A model generated the notes under the pieces. The model was not told where the DNA came from, did no database searches, and saw only the letters and a program-made list of their open reading frames with translations. A DNA stretch of 64,000 nucleotides, from positions 1,736,001 to 1,800,000 of the forward strand of contig NZ_CP042582.1 of the NCBI RefSeq assembly GCF_008728835.1, given 5' to 3'. This stretch comes from Hypericibacter adhaerens. Lineage in GTDB: Bacteria; Pseudomonadota; Alphaproteobacteria; Dongiales; Dongiaceae. The translations under genes were made by a program, and so were the position numbers. Below, piece after piece: positions 29,832 through 39,189 of this stretch. Numbering within the stretch: the first letter of the stretch is position 1; each line of letters begins with the position of its first letter.

Positions 29832-32800
29832 ATGGCCGCCGATTCTGCCATGCCCACCCCCCACATGCCTGCGGCAAAGGTGGATGGCCCGTCACCCCGC
29901 CCGGCGGTCGCTCTCGGTGAAACGCAGCTCGCCGAGGCGAAGCTTGTCGAGGTGAAAGAGCCCGCGGCCGGCGAGAAGGTCGAGGTCCAGCTCGCGGCCG
30001 ACGAACAGCTCAAGCTCGATTTCGACATCGACAAATCGCAGGTCACCGCGACCGCCGACGGTGTGCAGATCGTCACTCCCGACGGCGGCGTCGTCCTCCT
30101 GACCGGCATGACCATGGACGAGTTCCTGCTGGCGCTGGGCGGTGACGTCGATGAGCTGCCGACGGCGGCCGGCGGCGCACAGGCCGGCACGGGCACCGCC
30201 AATACCGGCCACTTCCTCACGCCGTTCGGCCTGGCGGGTCTGCTCGACGGCCTGTTCGACAACGGCCCGATCGGCGCGAGCTCGCTGCTTTATGGCGCGC
30301 CGGAGCCCCTCACGGCCCCCGAGGACAAGAAAGACGGGCTGCTCTGCCTCTTCACGCCCAATCCGGACAGCGTCGATTTCGACAGCGTCACGGGTGCCGT
30401 CGGCGTCGTCTATGCCGAGCACTGCTTCTATTTCGCCAAGGAGAGCGACGACGAGGTCTGGCTGCCCTCGAACGAGACCGAGGCCGACGAGATCCTCTAC
30501 GACCCGAACCACGGGTTCTTCGGCGATGCCGGCGACGACACCATTCATGGCCGCGGTCTCCAGGACATCGTCCATGGCGGCGCCGGCAACGATTCGCTCG
30601 AGGGCGGCAGCGCCCGGGATTCGCTGGAAGGCAACAACGGCAACGACACGATCGACGGAGGGACCGGCGACGACACGCTGCTGGGTGGCGACGGCGAGGA
30701 TTCGGCCCAAGGCGGCGACGGCGACGATTCGATCGCCGGCGGGCAGGGCGGCGACACGCTGGTCGGCGACAACCTGTCGGGCCCGGGCGTCGACGAGGAG
30801 GAAGGCGACGACACCGTCCAGGCCCTGGACGCTCCCAGCACGCTCGGCCAGGGCGGCAACGCGCTGATCAACGGCCTGGGCGGTGCCGCCGGCTTCGGCG
30901 AGAACGTGCTGTCCCCGAACGACGACGGCTCGACCGGATTCATCGACGTGACCTCGGTCTTTCCGGGCGGGATGAACTTCTTCGGGACGGTCTATAACGG
31001 GTTCTACATCAACAACAACGGCAACATCACCTTCACTTCGCCGCTGGGTACCTTCACGCCCTTCAACCTGACCCTTCCCACGGGCAACCCGATCATCGCG
31101 CCCTTCTTCGCCGACGTGGACACGCGCGGGGGCACGGGCCTGCCGCCGACGCCGGGCGGAACCTCGACGGGTGCCAACCGGGTCTATTGGGACCTCGATC
31201 CTGCGACGGGCCGGATCACCATCACCTGGGACGATGTGGGCTATTTCAACGGCTACACCCAGCATCTGAACGCGTTCCAGCTGATCATCGAGCGCACCAG
31301 CGACACCGACTTCGCCTTCGAGTTCCGCTACGAGTATGTCGATTGGACAACGGGCACGGCCAGCGGCGGCAATAGCGAGGGTCTCGGCGGCACCATCGCG
31401 CGGGCGGGTTGGAACTCGGGCAACGGGACCTTCTACGAGCTGCCGCAGTCGGGCAACCAGGCGGCGATCCTGGATCTGGAGCACACCAGCAACCCGGGCA
31501 CGGTGCAGGACGGCAACTGGGTATTCAACGTGGTGGGCGGCGTGGTGGTCGACGGCCCGCCCGGCAGCTCGAACGACACGATTCACGGCAACGAGGGCAA
31601 TGACAGCATCCTCGGCGTGTGGGGCCACGATTCCCTCTTCGGCGACGAAGGCAACGACACGATCCAGGGCGGCGTCGGCAACGACACGATCCGGGGCGGC
31701 ACGGGGAACGACACGATCGACGGCGGCGACGGCGACGATTCGATCCTCGGCGGAGCCGGCAACGACCGTATCGATGGCAGCAATGGCGACGACACCATCC
31801 ATGGAGAGAACGGCGACGACGAGATCGGCGGGGCCAACGGGAGCGACCTGATCACCGGCGATCGTGTCGCCGGCGGGGCGGGCAACGACGCCCTCGGTGG
31901 CAATGACACGATCGACGGCGGCGACGGTGACGACACGATCTATGGTGAATCGATTTTCGGCAAGGGCGGCGCGGACACGCTCGGGGGCGACGATTCCATC
32001 TTCGGCGGGGACGGAAACGACATCATCGCGGGCGCCTATGCGCTGGGTGGGAACGACGACGATTCCATCTTCGGACACGACACGATCGACGGCGGCGAGG
32101 GCGCAGATTCGATCCTCGGCAGCCATGCCGTCGGCGGCAGCGGCAACGATCGGATCCTGAGCGACGACCGGATCGACGGCGGCGACGGCAACGATACGAT
32201 CTATGGGGATTCGGTCTCCGGCAATGACGGCGACGACACGCTCGGGGGCGACGATTCCCTCTTCGGCGGGGACGGCAACGACGTCATCGGCGGCGCCTAC
32301 GCGCTGGGCGGGAACGGCGACGATTCCATCGTCGGCCACGACACGATCGACGGCGGCGAGGGCGCGGATTGGATCCTCGGCAGCCATGCCGCCGGCGGCA
32401 GCGGCAACGACCGGATCCAGAGTGACGACCGGATCGACGGTGGCGACGGCGACGACACCATCTACGGCGAATCGATCTTCGGCAATGACGGCGCGGACAC
32501 GCTCGGAGGCGACGATTCCATCTTCGGCGGGGATGGAAACGATGTCGTCGTCGGTGCCTATGCGCAAGGCGGGAATGGCGACGATTCCATCGTGGGCCAT
32601 GACACGATCGACGGCAGCGAGGGCGCGGACTCGATCCTCGGCAGCTTTGTCACCGGCGGCAGCGGCAACGATCGGATCGGCGGCAACGATCGGATCGGCG
32701 GCGGCGACGACAACGACACCATTTACGGCTCCTGGATCTATAGCGGCGACGGTGACGACACGATCGAGGATCACGACACCGTCGAAGGCGGTTCCGACGA

Positions 32801-35800
32801 CGACCGCATCGTGGGCGACGTGATCTATGGCGAGGCGGGGGACGACAGCATCGACGGTGCCGATACGGTCCATGGCGAAACCGGCGAGGACAGGATCACC
32901 GCTTCCTTCATCGCGGGCGGCGCCGGCAACGATCGGATCTCGGACCAGGACTCCGTCACCGGCGACGACGGCGACGACAGCCTCTATGGCGATTCGATCT
33001 TCGGGGACAATGGCAACGACATCGTTTCCGGCGGCGATACGCTTGGCGGCGGCGAGGGCGATGACACTGTCATCGGCGGCCGGATCCTGGGCGGGAACGG
33101 GAGCGACAGCGTCTCCGACGACGACAGCATCTTCGGCGAGGATGGCGAGGACCGCCTCTGGGGCGACTGGATCGACGGCGACAATGGCGACGACACGATC
33201 GCCGCGAACGACACGATCGTGGCCGGCGACGGCAATGACGACGTCCGCGGCAGCGTCCGGATCGCCGGCGGCAATGGCAACGACAGGATCACCGACAACG
33301 ATTCGCTGAGCGGCGGCGACGGCAACGACCGCCTCTACGGCAGCGATTCGATCGTCGGGCAGAACGGCGACGATGTCATCACCGAGGACGACACGATCGA
33401 AGGCGGCAGCGGCCATGACACGATCCGCGGCAGCCGCAATACCGACGGGAACAGCGGCGACGATACGATCTTCGATCGCGACCATATCAGCGGCGGCACC
33501 GGCAACGACACGATCCTGGGCGACGACCTGGTCGGCGGCGACGGCGACGATTCCATCGTCGGGGGCGACGACATCACGGGCGACAACGGCCGCGACACCA
33601 TCCTGGGCGGCGCCATCCGCGGCGGCAGCGGCAACGACACCATCGCCGACCACGATTCGATCTGGGGCGGCGAAGGCGACGATTCCATCTTCGGCGATTC
33701 GACCGAGGGCGGCGAAGGGAACGACAGCATCGACGGCGGCGACACGATCGACGGCGGCGACGACAATGACAGCATCCTGGGCGGGCGCTTCACCGGCTAT
33801 AACGGCGACGACACGATCAGGGACGACGATTCCATCGCCGGCGGGAAGGGTACCGACCATGTCATCGGCGATCGCATCTTCGGCGGCGAGGGCGACGACA
33901 GCATCGGCGGCAACGACACGGTGTCGGGCGGCGACGGCAACGACACGCTCGAGGGCAGCGAGGATCTGCGCGGCGAGAACGGCAACGACACGATTGCCGA
34001 CAATGACTGGATGTCGGGCGGCGAAGGCAACGATTCCCTGTCCGGCAGCGATTCCATTACCGGCGGCGGCGGCGACGACCAGATCACGGACAACGACACC
34101 CTCCTGGGTGGCGACGACCGCGACACGATCCGCGGCATCGCCTATGGCGACGGTGGCGCCGGCGACGACACGATCGTCGACCGGGACAGCATCGTCGGCG
34201 GCGACGGCCGCGACCGGATCGACGGCGAGTATTTGCTGTGGGGCGGGAAGGGAGACGATTCGATCTTCGCCCAGGACACCGTCTTCGGCGGCTCGGACCG
34301 GGACACCATCCTCGGCAGCTCTGACATGATGGCCGGCTCCGGCAATGATGTGATCGATGACAGCGACAGGTTGTCGGGCGACGACGGCGATGATTCCATC
34401 ATCGGCAGCGACATTTCCGGCGGCAATGGCGACGACATCATCGACGACAGGGACTTCATCCAGGGCGGCTCCGGCAACGACGTGCTCGTCGGCGATGTGA
34501 TCGGCGGCAACGATGGCGACGACCTGATCCGGGCGGGCGACACGATCCTGGGCGGGCTCGGCAGCGACGTCATCACCGGCGGCGTCATCAGCGGCGGCGC
34601 CGGCGACGACACGATCGAGGACAGCGACAGTATCGTCGCGGATGGCCGCGATTGGATCCTCGGTGATTCGATCACGGGCGGCAGCGGCAACGACATCATC
34701 ACCGGCAACGACACGATCTTCGGCGACATCGATGCCGACACCATCTATGGCAGCTCGATCCATGGCGGTTCCGGCAACGATGTGATCACCGACCGGGACT
34801 GGATCGACGGCGGCGACGGCAATGATCTGCTCTATGGCAGTAGCATCACTCCGATCGAGAGGAACGACGGGTCGGATCTGATCGACGATCGGGACACGAT
34901 TCTCGGCGGCAACGGCCGGGACACCATCATCGGCGACGGGATCAACGGCGGCTATGGCGCCGACACGATCGATGCGCGCGACAGTCTGCTCGGCGGCGAC
35001 GGCAACGATTCCATCGTTGGCGACGGCGGGGTCTCGGGCGAACCGCAGCCCGACTACATCGACATCCGCGACACGATCCGCGGCGGTGCGGGCCGGGATA
35101 CGATCTATGGCGATTCCCGGCATCCGGATGACCACATCAACGGCGAGACCATTCTGGCGGACGACAGCATCGACGGCGGCTCCGGCAACGACGTGATCTA
35201 TGGCCAGTGGGGCGACGACAGCATCGACGGCGGCGACAACAACGATTTGGCCTATGGCGGCAATGGCGACGATTATGTCGGGGGCGGCAACGGCCAGGAC
35301 CTCGTCGACGGCGAATCCGGCGACGACACGGTCGATGGCGGCAATGACGGCGACTGGGTCTATGGTCGCGACGGCAACGATTCGCTCCTGGGCGGTAACG
35401 GCAACGACTATCTCGACGGCGGCACTGGTTCCGACACCCTGCATGGCGGCGGCGACGACGATCGCCTGTTTGGCTTCCAGAATCGGGATCTTCTGTTCGG
35501 CGACGAGGGCGACGACACGATCGAAGGCGGCGAAAGCGGCGACACGATCGACGGCGGCGATGGCGACGACTATCTGCGGGGCGATGGCGACTCAGACGAT
35601 CAGAGCCGCGACAGCATCCTCGGCGGCTCCGGCAACGATGTGATCTATGGCGAGTATGGGGAGGATACGCTTGCGGGCGGCGATGACGAGGATCTCATCG
35701 TCGGCGGCAGCGGTAACGACGTCATCCGCGGCGACAATGGTGATGACACGCTCTATGGCGACAATGGCCAGGACACGATCGATGGCGGGAACGGCAATGA

Positions 35801-37325
35801 TCAGATCCTCGGTGGCAGTTTCTCCGATTCCCTCGCGGGCGGCGGGGGTGACGATAACGTCCTTGGCGGCACCGGCCGGGACACGATTCTGGGCGACAAT
35901 GGTAACGATACCCTCCGGGGCGAAGACGGTTCCGACCTGATCTTCGGCGGGAGCGGAGACGACAGCATCGATGGCGGCAACGGGTTAGACACGATAGACG
36001 GCGGTGCCGGCAACGACACGATCTCCGGCGGTGCAGGTGTCGGTAACGCCGACTCGATTCTAGGGGGCGAGGGCGACGATTCTATTCTGGCGGGCGACGG
36101 TCGGAACACGATCCTGGGCGACAATGGCGACGACACGATCCGGGCGGGGGATGGTCCGGATCTGGTCTTTGCGGGCGATGGCGATGATTCGATCACTGGC
36201 GGCGACTCGAACGATTCGATCATCGGCGGAAATGGCAACGACACAGCCTGGGGCGGCAACAGCAATGACAGTATTTTCGGCGAGAATGGCGACGACTATC
36301 TGAGCGGCGATGAAGTCGGCGACACGCTCGATGGTGGCGAAGGCAACGACACGCTCCTCGGCGGTTCCGGCAACGACGTCATCTTCGGTCAGGACGGTGA
36401 TGACAGCATCGATGGCGGCAACGGGTTGGACACGATAGACGGCGGCGCCGGCAACGACACGATCTCCGGTGGCACAGGTGTCGGTAATGCCGACTCGATT
36501 CTAGGGGGCGAGGGCGACGATTCTATCCTGGCGGGCGACGGTCGGAACACGATCCTGGGCGACAATGGCGACGACACGATCCAGGCAGGGGATGGTCCGG
36601 ACCTGGTCTTTGCGGGTGATGGCGATGATTCGATCACTGGCGGCGACTCGAACGATTCGATCATCGGCGGAAATGGCAACGACACAGCCTGGGGCGGCAA
36701 CAGCAATGACAGCATTTTCGGCGAGAATGGCGACGACTATCTGAGCGGCGATGAAGTCGGCGACACGCTCGATGGTGGCGAAGGCAACGACACGCTCCTC
36801 GGCGGCGGCGGAAACGATTTGCTCTTCGGCCAGAACGGTGACGACAGCATCGATGGCGGCACCAGCAGCGTTGGGATAGATCAGCTCTTCGGCGGGGGAG
36901 GAAACGACATCCTGCTCTTCGGTGCCGAAGACGATTTCTATGACGGTGGCAATGGGCACGACGCATTGAAGGTCACCGGTAGCGTGAACTTCACGGCCTT
37001 CGACGAGCAGGTCACCGGTACCGAGATTATCGACATGCGCAGCAGCAGCGCGAACGCGGTGACGATCAACGCCGAGGATGTTCTGGACTTCGACGGCACC
37101 ACGGGCGAGAGTTGGAACAGCAACATCATCGACTTGGTGGTGCGAGGCGAGAGCGGCGACCAGCTCAATCTCAATGCGACCGGCAGCCACCACTTTGTGC
37201 TGCAGGCATCAAACGTGACGATGGCCGATCAGGCGGTCTATGGCAGCGGAAACTACAACATCTATGCCGACGACCAGGGCAATTACGTGGCGGTTGAAAG
37301 CACGGTGAGCACCGTCGCAAGCTAG
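29832..37325 (+). CDS. Giant RTX repeat protein E with NIDO domain
   Basis: 2497 residues. The ATG at 29832 (MAADSAMP, aligned with MATDSTTP of the paralogues) has AAAGGGA upstream. The N-terminal module and TAAG (residues 111-114) and the Cys linker are conserved. After a few classic RTX repeats, residues about 350-576 form a globular domain with NIDO (nidogen-like) features: a FFGTVYNGFYINNNGNITF-like start, PIIAPFFADVDTR, FQLIIERTSDTDFAFEFRYE and a closing NGTFYELPQSG stretch. Then come classic repeats, extended 14/15-residue repeats (about nt 31840-35100), the junction GETILADDSI and classic repeats that include a 441-bp tandem duplication. The HAGSS-type segment found in A-D is missing. 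The C-terminal domain is closest to protein C. NIDO domains occur in adhesion proteins, which supports a surface adhesion role. Confidence 0.92.
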   Translation: MAADSAMPTPHMPAAKVDGPSPRPAVALGETQLAEAKLVEVKEPAAGEKVEVQLAADEQLKLDFDIDKSQVTATADGVQIVTPDGGVVLLTGMTMDEFLLALGGDVDELPTAAGGAQAGTGTANTGHFLTPFGLAGLLDGLFDNGPIGASSLLYGAPEPLTAPEDKKDGLLCLFTPNPDSVDFDSVTGAVGVVYAEHCFYFAKESDDEVWLPSNETEADEILYDPNHGFFGDAGDDTIHGRGLQDIVHGGAGNDSLEGGSARDSLEGNNGNDTIDGGTGDDTLLGGDGEDSAQGGDGDDSIAGGQGGDTLVGDNLSGPGVDEEEGDDTVQALDAPSTLGQGGNALINGLGGAAGFGENVLSPNDDGSTGFIDVTSVFPGGMNFFGTVYNGFYINNNGNITFTSPLGTFTPFNLTLPTGNPIIAPFFADVDTRGGTGLPPTPGGTSTGANRVYWDLDPATGRITITWDDVGYFNGYTQHLNAFQLIIERTSDTDFAFEFRYEYVDWTTGTASGGNSEGLGGTIARAGWNSGNGTFYELPQSGNQAAILDLEHTSNPGTVQDGNWVFNVVGGVVVDGPPGSSNDTIHGNEGNDSILGVWGHDSLFGDEGNDTIQGGVGNDTIRGGTGNDTIDGGDGDDSILGGAGNDRIDGSNGDDTIHGENGDDEIGGANGSDLITGDRVAGGAGNDALGGNDTIDGGDGDDTIYGESIFGKGGADTLGGDDSIFGGDGNDIIAGAYALGGNDDDSIFGHDTIDGGEGADSILGSHAVGGSGNDRILSDDRIDGGDGNDTIYGDSVSGNDGDDTLGGDDSLFGGDGNDVIGGAYALGGNGDDSIVGHDTIDGGEGADWILGSHAAGGSGNDRIQSDDRIDGGDGDDTIYGESIFGNDGADTLGGDDSIFGGDGNDVVVGAYAQGGNGDDSIVGHDTIDGSEGADSILGSFVTGGSGNDRIGGNDRIGGGDDNDTIYGSWIYSGDGDDTIEDHDTVEGGSDDDRIVGDVIYGEAGDDSIDGADTVHGETGEDRITASFIAGGAGNDRISDQDSVTGDDGDDSLYGDSIFGDNGNDIVSGGDTLGGGEGDDTVIGGRILGGNGSDSVSDDDSIFGEDGEDRLWGDWIDGDNGDDTIAANDTIVAGDGNDDVRGSVRIAGGNGNDRITDNDSLSGGDGNDRLYGSDSIVGQNGDDVITEDDTIEGGSGHDTIRGSRNTDGNSGDDTIFDRDHISGGTGNDTILGDDLVGGDGDDSIVGGDDITGDNGRDTILGGAIRGGSGNDTIADHDSIWGGEGDDSIFGDSTEGGEGNDSIDGGDTIDGGDDNDSILGGRFTGYNGDDTIRDDDSIAGGKGTDHVIGDRIFGGEGDDSIGGNDTVSGGDGNDTLEGSEDLRGENGNDTIADNDWMSGGEGNDSLSGSDSITGGGGDDQITDNDTLLGGDDRDTIRGIAYGDGGAGDDTIVDRDSIVGGDGRDRIDGEYLLWGGKGDDSIFAQDTVFGGSDRDTILGSSDMMAGSGNDVIDDSDRLSGDDGDDSIIGSDISGGNGDDIIDDRDFIQGGSGNDVLVGDVIGGNDGDDLIRAGDTILGGLGSDVITGGVISGGAGDDTIEDSDSIVADGRDWILGDSITGGSGNDIITGNDTIFGDIDADTIYGSSIHGGSGNDVITDRDWIDGGDGNDLLYGSSITPIERNDGSDLIDDRDTILGGNGRDTIIGDGINGGYGADTIDARDSLLGGDGNDSIVGDGGVSGEPQPDYIDIRDTIRGGAGRDTIYGDSRHPDDHINGETILADDSIDGGSGNDVIYGQWGDDSIDGGDNNDLAYGGNGDDYVGGGNGQDLVDGESGDDTVDGGNDGDWVYGRDGNDSLLGGNGNDYLDGGTGSDTLHGGGDDDRLFGFQNRDLLFGDEGDDTIEGGESGDTIDGGDGDDYLRGDGDSDDQSRDSILGGSGNDVIYGEYGEDTLAGGDDEDLIVGGSGNDVIRGDNGDDTLYGDNGQDTIDGGNGNDQILGGSFSDSLAGGGGDDNVLGGTGRDTILGDNGNDTLRGEDGSDLIFGGSGDDSIDGGNGLDTIDGGAGNDTISGGAGVGNADSILGGEGDDSILAGDGRNTILGDNGDDTIRAGDGPDLVFAGDGDDSITGGDSNDSIIGGNGNDTAWGGNSNDSIFGENGDDYLSGDEVGDTLDGGEGNDTLLGGSGNDVIFGQDGDDSIDGGNGLDTIDGGAGNDTISGGTGVGNADSILGGEGDDSILAGDGRNTILGDNGDDTIQAGDGPDLVFAGDGDDSITGGDSNDSIIGGNGNDTAWGGNSNDSIFGENGDDYLSGDEVGDTLDGGEGNDTLLGGGGNDLLFGQNGDDSIDGGTSSVGIDQLFGGGGNDILLFGAEDDFYDGGNGHDALKVTGSVNFTAFDEQVTGTEIIDMRSSSANAVTINAEDVLDFDGTTGESWNSNIIDLVVRGESGDQLNLNATGSHHFVLQASNVTMADQAVYGSGNYNIYADDQGNYVAVESTVSTVAS
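35961..36401. repeat. 441-bp tandem duplication in RTX E, unit 1
   Basis: A 147-residue unit (from [15 protein letters not shown] to the next copy) is repeated head to tail with 36402-36842. Most of the two units is identical; the last few codons before the boundary differ. The frame is kept. Confidence 0.85.
36402..36842. repeat. 441-bp tandem duplication in RTX E, unit 2
   Basis: Second unit, offset exactly 441 bases from the first. Few substitutions separate them (for example CGG to CAG in the IRAG/IQAG motif), so the event is recent relative to the rest of the array. Confidence 0.85.
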
Positions 37326-37377
37326 GAGGCTCGGGAAGGTCTGATCGGTCGAGCGGGGACCCTGCATTCGGGGCCGC

Positions 37378-37400
37378 CCGGCTGCATGGCAAGCAGCCGG
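37378..37400 (+). terminator. Hairpin after RTX gene E, possible terminator
   Basis: CCGGCTGC at 37378-37385 pairs with GCAGCCGG at 37393-37400 around a 7-base loop. There is no T tract, and it is not the hairpin family found after RTX A-D, so termination here is uncertain. Confidence 0.3.
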
Positions 37401-37511
37401 CCTGCTGGTCCGGTGGCCTCGCGGCCTCGGGCTGGCAGCCCTCCCGCAACAAGGACGGGGCCGCTATGATGGTGCTTCCTCATCAACGCCGCCCTCCAGC
37501 CAGGTCCTCCA

Positions 37512-39062
37512 ATGCGCGTCCGTTTCCTCGACAAACTGCCGGCCAAACTGCCGGTTCTTGCCGTCTGCCGCTCGGACGAAGCCGGTCTCCTGCCCGCGGC
37601 GCGGCGGGTCAACCAGCTCCTCAAAGGGGCCCTCGCCCGGGCGGGCCAGCGCCACCGCTCGGCCGACGAGGACGGGCCGCAGATCGTCGAGCTGACGGCG
37701 CCGCGGGGCCTCAAGAGCCGCCGCGTGCTGCTGCTGGATCTGGGCCGCCGGCGCCGGCTCGATGGCGAGCGGGCCGAGGCGGCGGGGGCGGCGCTCGCCC
37801 GCGCCGTGGCCGAGGCGGGCGAGACCGAGGCCATGCTGGTGCTGGATCATCCCGAGCAGGCCGCGACCTCGGCCCCCGAGCTGGCGACGCGCCTGGCGCT
37901 CGGCGCCCGGCTCGCTTCCTACCGCTTCGACCGCTACCGCACCAAGACCAGGCCGGACGACCCGCCCGGCCGGCTCCAGACGCTGCTGGTGGTGACCCCG
38001 GCTGCCGCGGCCGCCCAGGCGCTGTGGCGCAAGCTAGGGCCGGTGGCGGCCGGGGTCGAGCTTGCCCGCGATCTCGCCAACGAGCCTTCCAACGTCATCA
38101 CGCCCGACGGCTTCATCGAGCATGCGCGCGCCGCCCTGGCGCCGCTGGGGGTCGAGCTTGCCGTCTTCGACGAGAAAAAGCTCGCCCGGCTCGGCATGAA
38201 CGCGATGCTGGCCGTGGGTTCGGGCAGCGCCAACAAGCCGCGGCTGCTGCTGATGCGATGGCGTGGGAGCCCCGGGCGGCCCTTCGCCTTCGTCGGCAAG
38301 GGCGTCACCTTCGACACGGGCGGCATCTCGATCAAGAAGGCCGCCGGCATGGAGGAGATGAAGGCCGACATGGCGGGGGCCGCCGCCGTGGTGGGGCTGA
38401 TGCGGGCCCTGGCCGGGCGGCGCGCCAAGCTGCCGGTGATCGGCGTGGCGGCGCTGGTCGAGAACATGCCGTCGGGCACCGCCTATCGGCCGGGTGACGT
38501 GGTCAAGACCTTCTCCGGCAAGACGCTTGAGATCGTCGATACCGACGCCGAGGGTCGCGTCGTGCTCTCCGATGCGCTCGCCTTCACGGTGCAGAAGTTC
38601 CGTCCGCGTGCGATCGTCGACCTGGCCACGCTCACCTACGCCGTGGTGGCGGCCTTGGGCTCCGCCTTCTCCGGCATCTTCGCCAATGACGACAAGCTCG
38701 CGGAGCGGCTGGTCGCGGCCGGGCAGGCGACGGGCGACCGGCTTTGGCGGCTGCCGCTCGATGCCGAATATGAGCGCAACTTGAAATCGCAGATCGCCGA
38801 TTTCCGCCAATGCGCGCCCGACGACGCCTTCGCCGACGCCTCGCACGGCGCCCAGCTTCTGCAGAATTTCGTCGACGGCACGCCCTGGGCCCATCTCGAC
38901 ATCGCCGGCCGCATGTTCGGCAAGCGCGACGAGGAGGGCCACTGGCCAGGCGCGCCCGGCTTCGGCGTGCGCCTCCTCGACCGCTTCCTCGCCACCCGCG
39001 AACAGGAAGCGGGGCATGAGCAGGTGGCGAAATCCGCGGCGCCGAAACGCGCGCGGGGATGA
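37512..39062 (+). CDS. pepA: Leucyl aminopeptidase, M17 family
   Basis: 516 residues, the usual length for M17 cytosol aminopeptidases, which remove N-terminal residues from peptides using two metal ions. The catalytic and metal residues line up with the family: Lys263 and Asp268 in GKGVTFDTGG, Lys275, Asp286 in DMAGAAAV, and Asp345, Glu347 and Arg349 in the signature. The signature reads DTDAEGRV rather than the usual NTDAEGRL, with the ligands kept. The N-terminal domain (1-170) is variable as expected. The start is the ATG at 37512, behind GGTCC. It stands alone between the RTX locus and a REP-like repeat and has no evident link with its neighbours. PepA proteins of some bacteria also bind DNA; nothing here tests that. 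Confidence 0.92.
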   Translation: MRVRFLDKLPAKLPVLAVCRSDEAGLLPAARRVNQLLKGALARAGQRHRSADEDGPQIVELTAPRGLKSRRVLLLDLGRRRRLDGERAEAAGAALARAVAEAGETEAMLVLDHPEQAATSAPELATRLALGARLASYRFDRYRTKTRPDDPPGRLQTLLVVTPAAAAAQALWRKLGPVAAGVELARDLANEPSNVITPDGFIEHARAALAPLGVELAVFDEKKLARLGMNAMLAVGSGSANKPRLLLMRWRGSPGRPFAFVGKGVTFDTGGISIKKAAGMEEMKADMAGAAAVVGLMRALAGRRAKLPVIGVAALVENMPSGTAYRPGDVVKTFSGKTLEIVDTDAEGRVVLSDALAFTVQKFRPRAIVDLATLTYAVVAALGSAFSGIFANDDKLAERLVAAGQATGDRLWRLPLDAEYERNLKSQIADFRQCAPDDAFADASHGAQLLQNFVDGTPWAHLDIAGRMFGKRDEEGHWPGAPGFGVRLLDRFLATREQEAGHEQVAKSAAPKRARG

Positions 39063-39079
39063 GGATGTTGCTTGATATC

Positions 39080-39172
39080 CCCTCCCCCCGCGTCGCGGGG
39101 GAGGGTGAGGGAGGGGGCTGCTCGGTTCATCAGCCCTCTCCCTGGCCCTCTCCCGCAGCGCGGGAGAGGGCA
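39080..39172. repeat. REP-like palindromic repeat, copy 1
   Basis: Two GC-rich hairpins: CCTCCCCCCGCG/CGCGGGGGAGG near 39081-39104 and CCCTCTCCCG/CGGGAGAGGG near 39146-39170, joined by AGGGGGCTGCTCGGTT. The same layout occurs at 59370-59460, and a third copy is split by the IS110 element. It may act as a terminator for the upstream aminopeptidase gene. Confidence 0.75.
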
Positions 39173-39189
39173 CAAAACCAGGGCATCTC

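Noticed and set aside
2-37325. CRISPR array suggested by the regular short repeats
   Set aside because: The periodicity is in frame, codes for RTX residues and has no constant spacer/repeat structure or cas genes.
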